NCBI RefSeq assembly: GCF_964340395.1
Contig: NC_135568.1
Coordinates: 1,187,501 to 1,251,500, forward strand
Source: Glandiceps talaboti
Taxonomy: Eukaryota > Hemichordata > Enteropneusta > Spengelidae
Length of the DNA: 64,000 nt
Direction of reading: 5' to 3'
Below the pieces are notes generated by a model, which worked only from the letters and a program-made list of their open reading frames with translations, had not been told where the DNA came from and ran no database searches. Of the stretch, positions 52,580-61,194 are shown one piece after another. Both the position numbers and the translations under genes were made by a program. Positions within the stretch are counted from its first letter, which is position 1, and each line of letters opens with the position of its first letter.

Positions 52580-55500
52580 GTCATCTCAAAGTAAATTCAT
52601 TTATCAACTTGGCACCACAAGACTAATCCATACATGACACCACAAGACTAATCCATATATTAGTTCTTCCATTCCAGCAACTCTGTGATCCACAAAACAA
52701 TTCGCAATTATTCAAACAATCACAAATTTTGCATGTTTAGTAGCTTACAACTTTTGCATGTGAGAACACACTGAATATTTCACTTCAAACATTTGCACTT
52801 ACAACAATTCTTTTTTTTGATTTTTGGAATGTCATGTAAGTAATTGATTGATGAGGATGTATTTAAAGGCCAATGCTTGCATCCCAGGTTCTCACATTAG
52901 TGTTATCTTGTCAGTTAAAGGCCAATGTTTGCATCCCAGGTTCTCACATTAGTGTTAACTTGTCAGTGCAGCTGTAAGGATTCCATAGAATCATTCATTT
53001 GTTCAGGACCCACTTTTTCTTGTAGCTCTGCTAAACAACTTTTTTTCTCACTGTATTGTTAATCCTAATCTGAAATGGGCCTTGGTAACATTTTAATTTG
53101 AACACTGATGTCCAAATAGGCCATTTCAGACTGCAAACAGGAAATTGGGAATACAGCGCCCTCACTCAAATTGGGGGTATCATCACCTCATAGTACCGTT
53201 TCTTTAGAGCTTTGTTCCTTGTATTCTGTAGAAGTGTAAATCAGGGATGTTTTTCATATTGTTCAGAGGAAGCAGCAGTGCTCTATGATTAACTGAGTAA
53301 CCTATACCATGTATACCCCCCAAGGTACACACATTCTAGACACAGACAGGAAGTAGAGCATCACCATGGCAAACTTTGGAAAGGTCTATTCTAGATTGTT
53401 TCCAATATTCAATTTTAACAGTTGTCTGGCAGAGCTACTGAAAAGTTAATCCTTATGATACTTCTGATGCGATAACATTAATACAAGAGCCTGAGATTGA
53501 ATTATTGGCCTTTTAAAATGCACCCACAATTCAATCCTTTTGTCACATGACATTCCAGTTTCAGATTTCTGTTACAATGTAGCCACACTGCCTGCATGGT
53601 TGTCTTGTATTATACTAAATGATGCAGGAGGGGTGCTAGGAAAAAAGCATCTATTTAGTAAATAGTATACTAGTAATTACAAACTTGTAGTAACACGCTG
53701 CAAAGAAGATGAAGCAATGATTAAACAACATGTTTCTTTGAAATGGATGCAATTGGAACTTGGCAACACCTGTAGAGGAGGCTATTACAAGAATTTTTGG
53801 AGAGGACAGGTTGCTACTGTTGCAGTATCCTTAGAATTTTTAGAAGATACGTTAGGAGCTGATCACTTCTGTAGTTCCTGGTTCTCTTACTATTAGAAAT
53901 ATTTAAACTTTCAATATCTAAAATGGTTTTAGTAATTTGGTACAGTAATTTTTTGACATTCAATGGTTTCAAAAATGTAGTTTCATTTTTTCATTTTCAA
54001 AAACATGTTCAGAACTAGTCATTGCAATAAGTTTGTATCTGCTATTACAGTGTATGTAAGATTTAAATACAACCTTATTGGACTGACGTGAAGATGCCTC
54101 AGTATCCTCAGTATCAGTTTTAATACTCTGCAAAAGAAGTGATGTCCAGTTGTAATTTTATACAGATCAAATAACACTTTGCAACAGGACAGTGAACACT
54201 TACTACATAACAGTAACCACTGGAAGTGGTTCTAACAGATGAGGAAGGGAGGATCTTACAACTACCCCCTCTACAGGTCACAATAGCACAAGTTCCATTG
54301 AGCTGAATCATTACAATGTGTTTATTTCCATGCCATGCCAATGAAGCCATATAGAAAGATTGCCACATGACCAATCTTTTTTATCTAAGACAGCGATATG
54401 TATGGTCCAGATTAGGCAGGTATTAAATGTTTCAGTACAGCTTTCATTTCTTTCCAAAACTCTTTAGTATAAGTCAGTCACTGTAAAATCAAAGTCATCT
54501 TATGTTGCCATGCTTTATAAATCTACTTACATCAATGTCATAATAGATTGGGTTGAGTGGCTGAAAATTGCCCAAAAAACATAAAAATCAAATATTTTTG
54601 TTTACTATTACAGCTTCTAAAAGTCATGAAAGTTTTTTTTCATTTAATTTCGCTGATTTGGATTGAAATTTAATAGAAAATGTAGTTAAATCATTCTACA
54701 TGAAAAAAACAACATCAAATTTAAACAAAGTAGAACAGAACTATTCATAGATTTTTAAAAAAAACTTAATACTAAAGTTGATATAGCTACACTGTATCTT
54801 ATCAGTTTTATTTTAGATTTTTGAAAAATTGTGAAAACTGAATTGACTTTCTAAAGTTTCTTTAATGAAAAAAATAAGAAGCCAGGTTTTTTTTAAGTCA
54901 GGAAGTGTATATTTATGGCTATCAAAATAAATTATAAATTAACATTTACCAAAATTTATTTTCAAAATATGATCTCAAAATAAAAAAACATGGGAAAACT
55001 GAGGATTTTTTTTTTTCAATGAATGTATGGTCTTCAAAATATATTTATCACAAAAATAAACTTTGATATAATTTTGTGAAATAATGAGAACTGGACCAGT
55101 CATGCTAAAGAAAGAACAGGAGAATGGAAGAGAGTTTGGAATATATTAATATTTATGACAAAGCATGGCGTAAGAAAGTTGTAGAATTGTTTTACCATAG
55201 CCGAACTGGTACTCTCATCAACAGGGAGGTCTGTGGACTGAAAGTTACAAAACATTGAAAGAAAAGGACGAAATTACGGATAGGATAACATATAGAGACA
55301 CAGGAATAACAGAGATTATAAAATAGATTTACCAGTTCCAAATCTACTGATTTTAAGATCATGTGCTATCTTGCGTTAATGAATATTTCTGGATTCTAGC
55401 TTCACCACTCTATGGCCAATCATTCAACTAATTTCATTTCCACGGAGTTTCATGTGTAAATTAATCCTCTTGGGGTATTTGTTTGTTCACAACTAAGTAC

Positions 55501-57199
55501 AAGTTGGTTATTTTAGAACGTTCACCACTGATATCATAACCATTGAAATGTACTGTTTACTGTTCTGTATGTATATGTATCTCTCACTGTTTTCAACACA
55601 ACATTCTCAATTCCTAACGTTGATGCTATCCCTATCCTGTCTTTCATAGACTTTTCCAAGATTGAGCCTGAGGCAAAAATTGTAGAATCAGTGAAATTTT
55701 AGTAGACTGTGACGTCAAACAACAAAAGATTATATTTCCTTCATGACAACTAGACTACATTTTTTGTATTTCAATTATGTACACTCACATTGTCAATTTT
55801 GAACGACTTGATATTAATTTAAATATAAAATATAGATGTTCAAATTTCCAAATTTAGAACGACATAATCTATCAGAGTACATCCTTCATCATCAGAAGAC
55901 AAACTGAAAACAGAGCATCCTGGAACAGACAACCACCAAGGATCAAAGGTATGAACACTATGCCTGATATAAGTACAATGTGTTTGATTCTAATCTTACC
56001 ATGGGTTTACTTCCATCCACTGCATCTGTAACATCAACTGGTTCTTCACGTTGTAAAGCACTGTCTAGAGACCTGGCTGATGGTTCGCGATCTTCCAAAC
56101 TCTTACGAGATGGGGTTTCTCCAAGATAGGATGCTTTTGATTCACCTCTGGATGGAAACTTCCCTGTTGATCTATGGTGATGTCCGAATGCAGTGTGGTG
56201 ATGTAAATTCTCTCTACGATGTACTATTTGAAGATAATAAGAAAAGAATTGTAGCTCTGATGTCAATATCAGTCTTCCCCCAAGTATGTGGACTATATCA
56301 TTTGTCAATAGGGGAGACCAGTTATAGGTAGGGTGACAATGATCAACATTACAGGATGCTAATGGTTGACTGGTCCATGCAAAGTCAACTGATGTATTGA
56401 TGAAAATTAATCAAGATATTAACTCAACAGCTAAATATAAAATATCAATTACCTGGTAATATAGTATAACACAACATCTTTGGAAGTATATCATGTGGTA
56501 ACATTATCAACATTCAAAGAATTATACAAAAAGTGACAGCCACTGGTGCAATGAGAATAAGTAGGCAATTTCACATTCCTACACCTTGGTTATATGTTGT
56601 GTTGGTGACACCAAGACATTGGTTTATGATCCAATGAAAGAATTCAAAACTTACATTGATAATCTCTCTCATCATAATAATGGGTGTCTTTGTTGAGTTC
56701 AAAACTTGGAGTTGATATATCAGCAATAAAACTGTGTTTTGGAGTTAACATCTTCACAATGTCTGCATCTGATGATCGTCGCCATGGCGGAGATAGCTCC
56801 TCTCCTGTTGACATCTTCCTCTGAAAATATAAATATATAAATATATAAATAAATATAGCGAAAAGTTATAAAATAAATACATGGGTTCAAAACCTCAATG
56901 AAAATACTGATATATATATCTTGGGTTGAAAGAAAACTCATGCAACAATGTGAGATAGCCAATATAGCAAATGTGTAACATGTCATGTTTTAATTATCAG
57001 AAAAACAAAAGATTTTGTAGTTTGGCCACTAGGAGTGCTGTTTCTGAACTTTCTCTGGGCCAGATGTGAGGGCAGGGCAATGATATATTGATAGTTGAGT
57101 ATAATATCCACCTTCATCATACTACAGAAACTGTTCTTCCCATCCCATGTCTTTGCCCTAGGCTTATATTACTGGTGAGGGAAAACTGTATTAGCTTAC

Positions 57200-57289
<90 letters not shown>

Positions 57290-57695
57290 CTGTGTGGTGT
57301 GGTGGTGATGATCATCATCATACTAACTGTTCTTTTTATATTACTGGTGAGGGACAACTGTATCAGCTTACCTGTGACGGGGAGGGGGGGGGGGACGACC
57401 ATACTAACTATTCTTCCCATCTATCTTTGCCTTGGGTTTGTACTACTGGTGAGGGATAATCTAGCTTACCTGTGAGGGAACCATATCGGCTGATCTTCCT
57501 GTCCCTAATCTTTACCTTGGGTTTGTACTACTGGTGAGGGACAATATAGCTTACCTGTGAGGGAACCATACTGGCTGATCTTCCTATCCCCACTCTTTGC
57601 CTTGGGTTTGTACTACTGGTACTGGGCAAGTTATCCATTTCTTGAGATTCACCACTGGTGTCTGCAATTGTCACTTTCTTTTTCTTGAAAGGCAT
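32394..57695 (-). CDS. SLC4A2-like: SLC4 anion exchanger (AE1/2/3-type Cl-/HCO3- exchanger), 24 coding exons, 1383 aa
   Basis: Electroneutral Na+-independent chloride/bicarbonate exchanger of the plasma membrane, an acid loader that helps set cell pH and volume. Seen in sequence: 24 minus-strand exons with GT/AG borders and compatible phases give 4152 nt including the stop. The ATG at 57695 has A at -3 and an in-frame TAA at 57719-57717. Order: charged N-terminus (1-430) with His-rich and Glu-rich runs, band-3 cytoplasmic domain (about 430-760) with [12 protein letters not shown] and GRSISTLM, transport domain (about 840-1345) with [22 protein letters not shown] and WVVKST, then a short acidic tail beginning LDND. 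Counterparts of human AE1 E681, R730, K539 and K851 are E1156, R1205, K978 and K1326. Length exceeds human AE2 (about 1240) because of the N-terminal half. It matches AE better than Na+-coupled SLC4 members throughout. Symbol is family-level: an invertebrate copy should be co-orthologous to AE1-3. Confidence 0.96.
33133..33625. repeat. 46-bp minisatellite, about 11 copies, in last intron of the anion exchanger gene
   Basis: Unit AACAGGACATATCTTACAGT then GGTCTAGAAGTCTGACAGGG. Ends 88 bp before exon 23's donor side. Confidence 0.95.
33714..33887 (-). CDS. SLC4A2-like: Anion exchanger exon 23 (residues 1303-1360)
   Basis: Encodes the last membrane helices: [20 protein letters not shown] (K1326 matches AE1 K851), then [15 protein letters not shown]. 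Ends SKELEE at a GTGAGT donor. Confidence 0.98.
34380..34640 (+). mobile_element. Dispersed foldback repeat family, copy 5
   Basis: Intron 22 of the anion exchanger gene. Shares GGAGAATAACA, ATACCAGTGCCAGTAATATC, GGCAATTTTGAACATTTTG and GTGCATGGTATAATA with copy 3. The left half is truncated. Confidence 0.65.
34848..35017 (-). CDS. SLC4A2-like: Anion exchanger exon 22 (residues 1246-1302)
   Basis: Encodes [36 protein letters not shown] and FVRK, near-identical to AE proteins. Confidence 0.98.
35258..35690 (-). mobile_element. tRNA-derived SINE with triplicated head, intron 21 of the anion exchanger gene
   Basis: Read on the minus strand, three tandem copies of about 68 bp (35690 to about 35480) each hold an A-box-like TGGCCGAGTGG and a B-box-like GGTTCAAACCC, as in Leu/Ser tRNAs. 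A body follows (about 35470-35330), then ATAAATAAAGATT and an (ATT)n tail at about 35289-35258. Head, body and simple tail in this order define a SINE. The repeated head is unusual. It is not an intact tRNA gene: the folded arms do not complete. Confidence 0.75.
35854..36107 (-). CDS. SLC4A2-like: Anion exchanger exon 21 (residues 1161-1245)
   Basis: Encodes [32 protein letters not shown] and [21 protein letters not shown]1205 corresponds to AE1 R730 at the anion site. Confidence 0.98.
36363..36690. repeat. 67-bp minisatellite, 5 copies
   Basis: Unit GATAGCAGTAATCAATACAA then AAATAAGTCTGACTGGAC. Intron 20 of the anion exchanger gene, 67 bp from exon 20. Confidence 0.95.
36757..36923 (-). CDS. 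SLC4A2-like: Anion exchanger exon 20 (residues 1106-1160)
   Basis: Encodes [20 protein letters not shown] and the span [20 protein letters not shown]1156 corresponds to AE1 E681, the residue tied to proton-sulfate coupling. Confidence 0.96.
37589..37678 (-). CDS. SLC4A2-like: Anion exchanger exon 19, 90 nt (residues 1076-1105)
   Basis: Encodes [20 protein letters not shown] and ends NVYTQ. Phase 0 at both ends. Acceptor CTACAG, donor GTATGG. Confidence 0.96.
38169..38450 (-). CDS. SLC4A2-like: Anion exchanger exon 18 (residues 982-1075): extracellular loop
   Basis: Large acidic extracellular loop with four N-glycosylation sequons (N1003, N1006, N1018, N1022), then [19 protein letters not shown] and [11 protein letters not shown]. 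In AE2/AE3 this loop is also the glycosylated one. Confidence 0.97.
38775..38969 (-). CDS. SLC4A2-like: Anion exchanger exon 17 (residues 917-981)
   Basis: Encodes [31 protein letters not shown] and [14 protein letters not shown]978 aligns with the stilbene-reactive K539 of human AE1. Confidence 0.97.
39787..39935 (-). CDS. SLC4A2-like: Anion exchanger exon 16 (residues 867-916)
   Basis: Encodes [19 protein letters not shown] and [18 protein letters not shown]. The GATGP motif resembles the Na+/HCO3- cotransporter form (GSTGP) more than the GFSGP of vertebrate AE. Confidence 0.97.
41195..41540. repeat. 36-bp and about 74-bp tandem repeats
   Basis: GGGCTGTGAAATCAATTAAA with GTTGGGCTGAAAACT four times, then a two-copy longer unit with GATACTGGGCTGAAAGCTCA. 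Intron 15 of the anion exchanger gene. Confidence 0.85.
41697..41918 (-). CDS. SLC4A2-like: Anion exchanger exon 15 (residues 793-866): entry to membrane domain
   Basis: Encodes [32 protein letters not shown], then first membrane span [19 protein letters not shown]. Strong match to AE1-3. Confidence 0.98.
42045..42235 (-). repeat. Inverted copy of the 74-75 bp minisatellite, about 2.5 units
   Basis: AAATGACTGGGGAACTCAGG and TAGATTTTACC with CTTAACAA.AACACTGGTAGGG match the reverse complement of the 3.4-4.5 kb unit. In intron 14 of the anion exchanger gene. Confidence 0.85.
42321..42400. repeat. (CAGA)n microsatellite
   Basis: About 19 units in intron 14, 81 bp from exon 14. Confidence 0.96.
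42481..42679 (-). CDS. SLC4A2-like: Anion exchanger exon 14 (residues 727-792)
   Basis: Encodes [20 protein letters not shown] and [11 protein letters not shown], then a Lys-rich stretch. Its first 46 coding bases with the acceptor are tandemly duplicated just upstream (see 42728-42821). Confidence 0.97.
42634..42821 (-). repeat. 94-bp tandem duplication covering the exon 14 acceptor
   Basis: 42634-42727 (real exon start and acceptor) and 42728-42821 (copy) are about 85-90% alike. The copy keeps a TTTTCAG acceptor at 42774-42776 and a frame [16 protein letters not shown] against [16 protein letters not shown]. Confidence 0.85.
42940..42953 (+). promoter_or_regulatory. CTCF-like motif 3 (intron 13 of the anion exchanger gene)
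   Basis: CCACTAGAGGGCAG on the plus strand fits the CTCF core consensus at every position. Confidence 0.35.
43353..43742 (-). CDS. SLC4A2-like: Anion exchanger exon 13 (residues 597-726)
   Basis: Contains [34 protein letters not shown] and [17 protein letters not shown], the most conserved part of the cytoplasmic dimerisation domain in AE proteins. Confidence 0.98.
43975..44130. repeat. About 78-bp duplication, 2 copies
   Basis: AGTCAGTCCACAGGCTATCC then CACGGCCTG and GAGGGCTCTGT twice. Intron 12 of the anion exchanger gene. Confidence 0.85.
44278..44452 (-). CDS. SLC4A2-like: Anion exchanger exon 12 (residues 538-596)
   Basis: Encodes a variable Ser-rich linker of the cytoplasmic domain ([10 protein letters not shown]) ending DIEGKVI. 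Acceptor TTACAG, donor GTGAGT, phase 0 at the 3' end. Confidence 0.95.
44538..44690 (+). pseudogene. LINE reverse-transcriptase C-terminal relic
   Basis: Frame from 44541 reads [20 protein letters not shown] then LHGL, closely resembling the (L)HWLPVxxRIxFK...YKxLHGL end common to non-LTR reverse transcriptases, followed by a TGA at 44619. Lies in intron 11 of the anion exchanger gene, on the opposite strand. No endonuclease or RT core is nearby, so it is a 5'-truncated dead fragment. Confidence 0.65.
44721..44856 (-). CDS. SLC4A2-like: Anion exchanger exon 11 (residues 493-537)
   Basis: Encodes [18 protein letters not shown] and [12 protein letters not shown] of the band-3 cytoplasmic domain. 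Acceptor CTACAG, donor GTAAGT. Confidence 0.97.
45300..45512. repeat. 36-37 bp minisatellite, about 6 copies
   Basis: Unit CCTTGTGACAGCGCCCTCAA then CCAATACAATTCCAGTA. Ends 36 bp from exon 10. Confidence 0.92.
45548..45728 (-). CDS. SLC4A2-like: Anion exchanger exon 10 (residues 433-492)
   Basis: Begins [11 protein letters not shown] and contains [16 protein letters not shown] (about 450-465), nearly identical to the AE2 segment known to be needed for pH regulation. Then [19 protein letters not shown] of the band-3 cytoplasmic domain. Confidence 0.97.
45755..45990. repeat. Imperfect minisatellite, about 4 units
   Basis: GGTGGGGGAAACATTGTAAT then CAAGTATTCACT-like blocks, ending in a (GGGGT)n patch. 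Starts 27 bp beyond the exon 10 acceptor side. Confidence 0.8.
46236..46405 (-). CDS. SLC4A2-like: Anion exchanger exon 9 (residues 376-432)
   Basis: Encodes [17 protein letters not shown], a close match to AE2/AE3, then a Lys-rich linker ending DHRPHE. Donor GTAAAG, phase 0. Confidence 0.96.
47430..47640. repeat. CpG-rich imperfect duplication in intron 8 of the anion exchanger gene
   Basis: Two similar halves with GACAAGACGTACTCTCAT and GACACGACGTACCTTAGAG. CpG content is clearly above the surrounding intron. Minus strand carries AAG|GTACGT donor-like sites. Confidence 0.5.
48780..48870 (+). repeat. Solo unit of the 74-75 bp minisatellite family
   Basis: GGGTAAAATCTACTAGAGTT and AAGTCATTTTACCCAGGTTCC. 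A single unit suggests the family spreads as an element and then amplifies locally. In intron 8 of the anion exchanger gene. Confidence 0.7.
49339..49905. repeat. 125-bp minisatellite, about 4.5 copies
   Basis: Unit CTCTGGTCTTTGTCTGAATT, GCATCAGTGTTTATTGTATA, TGCTGGGCCTAACTCTGGC. The longest unit in the window, very low divergence between copies. Intron 8. Confidence 0.95.
50857..50915 (-). CDS. SLC4A2-like: Anion exchanger exon 8, 59 nt (residues 356-375)
   Basis: Acceptor TTGATAG lies at the edge of an AATC repeat. Donor GTAAGT. Encodes [19 protein letters not shown], aligning with the AE2 stretch before its SHRFED motif. Phases match both neighbours. Confidence 0.88.
50926..50990. repeat. 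(AATC)n next to the exon 8 acceptor
   Basis: Imperfect AATC units run to within 11 bp of exon 8, so on the minus strand the acceptor tract is made of GATT repeats. Confidence 0.85.
51065..51280. repeat. (TATG)n/(TG)n/(CATG)n compound microsatellite
   Basis: Tetranucleotide tracts in intron 7. Confidence 0.97.
51279..51366. mobile_element. Short palindromic element, family at two loci (copy A)
   Basis: About 85 bp: GTGTCAGTGCAGTGAGGTC pairs with GACCATTATTGCACTGACAC around a short loop. Immediately follows a TATG array. In intron 7 of the anion exchanger gene. Confidence 0.6.
51664..52073 (-). CDS. SLC4A2-like: Anion exchanger exon 7 (residues 220-355): charged low-complexity region
   Basis: Acceptor TTTTCAG; donor GTTAGC. 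Begins [20 protein letters not shown]. It holds an eight-Glu run (276-283) and, at its end, a basic/His tract [15 protein letters not shown] (about 337-351). This cytoplasmic region is much more repetitive than the rest of the protein. The opposite charge of the two tracts suggests a pH-tunable contact (inference). Confidence 0.93.
52165..52345. repeat. 32-34 bp minisatellite, about 5 copies
   Basis: Unit CACATCAAGTTACTAGACCC then ATAGAAACCACAC. Intron 6 of the anion exchanger gene. Confidence 0.88.
52529..52579. repeat. (AATC)n microsatellite
   Basis: Twelve or so perfect units, intron 6. Confidence 0.95.
54074..54127 (-). CDS. SLC4A2-like: Anion exchanger exon 6, 54-nt small exon (residues 202-219)
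   Basis: TTTTGCAG acceptor, frame [18 protein letters not shown], phase 0 at both ends. The donor AAG|GTTGTA is weak, so this is the least certain exon and may be alternative or spurious. Confidence 0.5.
54531..54560 (-). CDS. SLC4A2-like: Anion exchanger exon 5, 30-nt microexon (residues 192-201)
   Basis: TTTTCAG acceptor and a GTAAGT donor enclose 30 nt reading [10 protein letters not shown], phase 0 at both ends. It carries a tyrosine pair and acidic residues. Probably a cassette exon. Confidence 0.65.
55196..55237 (-). CDS. SLC4A2-like: Anion exchanger exon 4, 42-nt microexon (residues 178-191)
   Basis: A clean CAG acceptor and GTAAAA donor enclose 42 nt reading [14 protein letters not shown], phase 0 at both ends. 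It could be included or skipped without a frame change. Support is the splice sites, the open frame and its place between certain exons; there is no homology evidence. Confidence 0.7.
56000..56223 (-). CDS. SLC4A2-like: Anion exchanger exon 3 (residues 103-177)
   Basis: Acceptor CAAATAG, donor GTAAGA. Encodes [17 protein letters not shown] followed by a Ser/Arg/Glu-rich stretch. The His groups occupy a similar place to the His cluster near the N-terminus of vertebrate AE2, which has been linked to pH sensitivity. Confidence 0.9.
56655..56820 (-). CDS. SLC4A2-like: Anion exchanger exon 2 (residues 48-102)
   Basis: Acceptor TTTTCAG, donor GTAAGT, enters in phase 0 and leaves one nucleotide. 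Encodes a polar segment with [13 protein letters not shown] and [11 protein letters not shown]. Confidence 0.9.
57130..57625 (-). repeat. Tandem copies of exon 1 end plus splice donor
   Basis: On the minus strand CCCTCACAG|GTAAGCT occurs at the true donor (about 57554) and again near 57470, with decayed versions near 57370 and 57200. Each is preceded by exon-like ACAAACCCAAGG. A (TG)n tract (57203-57292) sits inside. Confidence 0.75.
57203..57292. repeat. (TG)n microsatellite
   Basis: Nearly pure TG. Confidence 0.97.
57555..57695 (-). CDS. SLC4A2-like: Anion exchanger exon 1 (start codon; residues 1-47)
   Basis: Starts [18 protein letters not shown] and ends VPSQ at a GTAAGC donor in phase 0. 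The basic then Ser/Thr-rich N-terminus is cytoplasmic. An in-frame TAA lies 24 nt upstream. The 3' end and donor of this exon are copied tandemly in the following intron. Confidence 0.88.
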
Positions 57696-58072
57696 TTTGG
57701 TGGATTTGAGTCGTTTTTATCGTACAAAAAAACTTGGATTGCACAACTTGACAGCTGATATCTTACTGAGTTGGTTTTAGAATAAGAGAGTTGTTATAAT
57801 GTCTGTAATAGAAGAAATACATAGAAACGATATCACTATATGAAGACTGAAGACATTACACTTATTGCTAATATACTAAGTTGTAGTAACGCTTGATATG
57901 GTATTACATGTACCTGTAAGTAACATTTTACCTCATGCTATACCAAGAAGAATGCCTTATTCTAATAAGCTATCTGTAGCATGTGTCGCACACATCATAC
58001 TGTGAGAGTAGTAATGCCATGCGATATTACTGCAAATGGTCACTCCTTGACTCATGTGCATGCATGCACACT

Positions 58073-58074
58073 CA

Positions 58075-58124
<50 letters not shown>

Positions 58125-58130
58125 CGCACA
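58073..58130. repeat. (CA)n microsatellite
   Basis: Nearly pure CA. Shorter CA-rich patches follow at 58811-58990 and 59505-59630. Confidence 0.95.
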
Positions 58131-58474
58131 CATACATACACAGTCATACACATATATGCACATACACTTGTAAAAACACTTCACCGTGCCTCTAGCACTA
58201 CCAAACCTCAGTTCAGTTGTGCTACAAAGGATGACACCAGTCACAAGATAGATATTACCATAGTATATATGCACAATTATGTATTCAACAAATGCCACAG
58301 TATCTGTTCCTACATGTATTTCAAACAAAACAGCATGTTATTACTATAATTGGGTAGTTTTTTTCCTTTCATCTTCACCAGCCAAAGTATGCTTATCCAG
58401 CCAAGCTTAAAACGCATTCAATCAATAATACATGTAGTGTATAGCAGAAACGAATCTAGTGAAAATTACTATAG

Positions 58475-58560
58475 TACCCCTGCAAGAGGAAACAAGAAAA
58501 CCTGTATTGTCATGTCAGCCGGGTCAAAATAAACGACAATCTTCTTACTTTATAGTCAAA
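58475..58560 (-). mobile_element. Degenerate fragment of the same SINE body
   Basis: The plus strand here keeps GAGGAAAC, AAAACCTG, GTCAAA and ACGACA.TCTTCTTACTT in the same order as 35385-35455, without the tRNA head. Confidence 0.5.
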
Positions 58561-58813
58561 AGTGAGCTACTTAGAGCTAGAAAGTGATAATTTAGAAGGA
58601 AACTTAGACACACCAGTAGAAAGTATACTCTATCACTGACATCTCCAAATATCCAATCTCATCTCATTCAATTTGGTATTCACTGCAGGGCAGTGCACAG
58701 GTGTGTGACGGAAAACTACAAGTCTGTCTGAATAACAACTCTAGAGATTAAATTTGGATACTACATGTAACGCTATGCCATCATACATTGACGTGCTCAT
58801 GTAATATGTACAT

Positions 58814-58848
<35 letters not shown>

Positions 58849-60054
58849 CACACACAAAAACAATAGACAGACACTGCATACACACACACACACATGTACT
58901 CATGCACACATGCATGCATGTACTCACGCATGCATACACACACACATGCATGTACTCACACACGCATACACACAAATCCATGTCTGACATTATTTTGGTA
59001 CACAGTAAATTTTAATATGACATTTGTGTGTACAGGTACATATATGTAAATAGACACAGTATACCCACACACTTATCTAATGTATATCTGACATTATGGT
59101 ATAATAAAGATATTTGTGTGTCTATGTATTTATATTCAATATGACAGAACTTGAGGTATTTGTATGATCACTTGTGGTATTCTCTGTGGCCACACTTTCA
59201 TTAGTGTAACAAGTAAAAGTGCAACAGAAACCACTGCAAGCACTCATGCAAATACTGGAACTCATCAGGCATAGGGTTCTGTTATTACATACATGCATGT
59301 TAATCTGAAAATAGCAAATTTCTGTAAAAAATGTTACTGTGCAATTACGCACTTTCATGTACAACAAACAAACAAGTCCTCATTTGCATGTATGTAATAA
59401 TGTTTTTGGTATTGCACTGCAGTACAAATGCCACTAGTTTGTGTGTGCACCAGTGCAAATAATCTCTGGTATAATAATAGATGGTACATGCATGCATAAG
59501 CACAAGCACGCACAGAGACAGACACACACACAGACAGACACAGACACAGACACACACACACACGCGCGCGCGCGCAGACAGACGAAGATACAGACACAGA
59601 CACAGACACAGACACAAAGATAAAGTCACAGACAGTCATGTCTGAATACTTATGGTATATTAGGAATTGTACCTTTGTATACACAGTATCATTCAAACAC
59701 AAATATACATATACATGTACATGAATGTACAATTTATGACAAATGTGTTAAAGAATCTGACATATGGTTCTCTTAAGGATTATATGTAACCTTACTGTTT
59801 TTGTTTTGCTGAAAGTTTCAGAAGTTTTGTCTCCTTCTGACAAGCATATTTTCAAAGTGTACAGTATCCAACATACCAGTATAAATTGCAAACCAGCATA
59901 TCAGCAACCATAGTACCATACAGTATAAGTCAATGGTATCATTCTAATTTATCACATCTATTTTGATAATGTTGAACACATGTCATCCAGATCACTCAAG
60001 TAGTATCAAAATACCTATCTGTGTTGTTTTTTGCTGAGCTCTCTAGGTTATAAG

Positions 60055-60525
60055 TAACTAGGAAGGGTGATGTTTGGTGTGGTCTGACATAACAACCCTG
60101 GGGTATTACACTCCAGGTATAGTAGAAACTGAACACAAAGACACTAGGAAGGGTGATGTTTGGTGTGGTCTGACATAACAACCCTGGGGTATTACACTCC
60201 AGGTATAGTAGAATCCTAACACAAAGACACTAGGAAGGATGATGTTTGGTGTGGTCTGACATAACAACCCTGGGGTATTACACTCCAGGTATAGTAGAAA
60301 CTGAACACAAAGACACTAGGAAGGGTGATGTTTGGTGTGGTCTGACATAACAACCCTGGGGTATTACACTCCAGGTATAGTAGAAACTGAACACAAAGAC
60401 ACTAGGAAGGGTGATGTTTGGTGTGGTCTGACATAACAACCCTGGGGTATTACACTCCAGTTATAGTAGAAACTGAACACAAAGACACTGGGAGGGGTGA
60501 TGTCTGGTGTGGTCTGACATAACCT
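60055..60525. repeat. 86-bp minisatellite, about 5.5 copies
   Basis: Unit GGGTGATGTTTGGTGTGGTC, ACAACCCTGGGGTATTACAC, GAAACTGAACACAAAGACAC. Very similar copies. Confidence 0.95.
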
Positions 60526-61194
60526 CAGTCTCTTACTGCAGGGGTGAACAAATCCACTGGTCCTGGGTCCAGGACTAGCAATTTTTTTGGGCGGACCACA
60601 CAAATTTTACCTTGTCTGGTCCGTTGGACCAGTACCTTACTGTTAATAACTATGCTAAAAAGTCGTCTGAATATACAGATTCATAGGTAAGATTTAATGT
60701 TTTACATTAAAGGGATCTTGGACCACTAATTCTTTCAGCAGGACCACTAGTACATAGTAGGAACACAGCTTGCAGTCATGGCATAACAAGTACATGAATA
60801 CATGGCTACGCCTACATACATTTTACGTATACACACTGCTAACATCTCTGATCATCACTACCGTACATTCTGATTTCATCTATAAAATACCATCTGATCA
60901 AATAATCAAGGAATGTAAAGATCCAATATTTGATTACAATTTTTTCCTTCATAGACATGTTAACAAATATACAATATATTATGTATATGTGCATGTACAT
61001 GTATGAAATATATTATTTAAGCATACAGGAAATATATGTCGTGTAAAACACGCTGTGAATGGAATACACCATACATGTACATGTACATACATGTATTGTA
61101 TGGTGGAATACAATAGTAAAGTCACATGTGTCGCATCACTGATACTAAGCAGATTAATTGAGGCACGGGTCATCCCATCATAATGTTCCTACTA

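Larger units (their letters stand above)
57720..60054. other. Region 5' of the anion exchanger start; CA-rich patches, no gene
   Basis: Would contain the promoter or noncoding first exon of the anion exchanger gene, but no motif is strong enough to place it. Confidence 0.45.
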
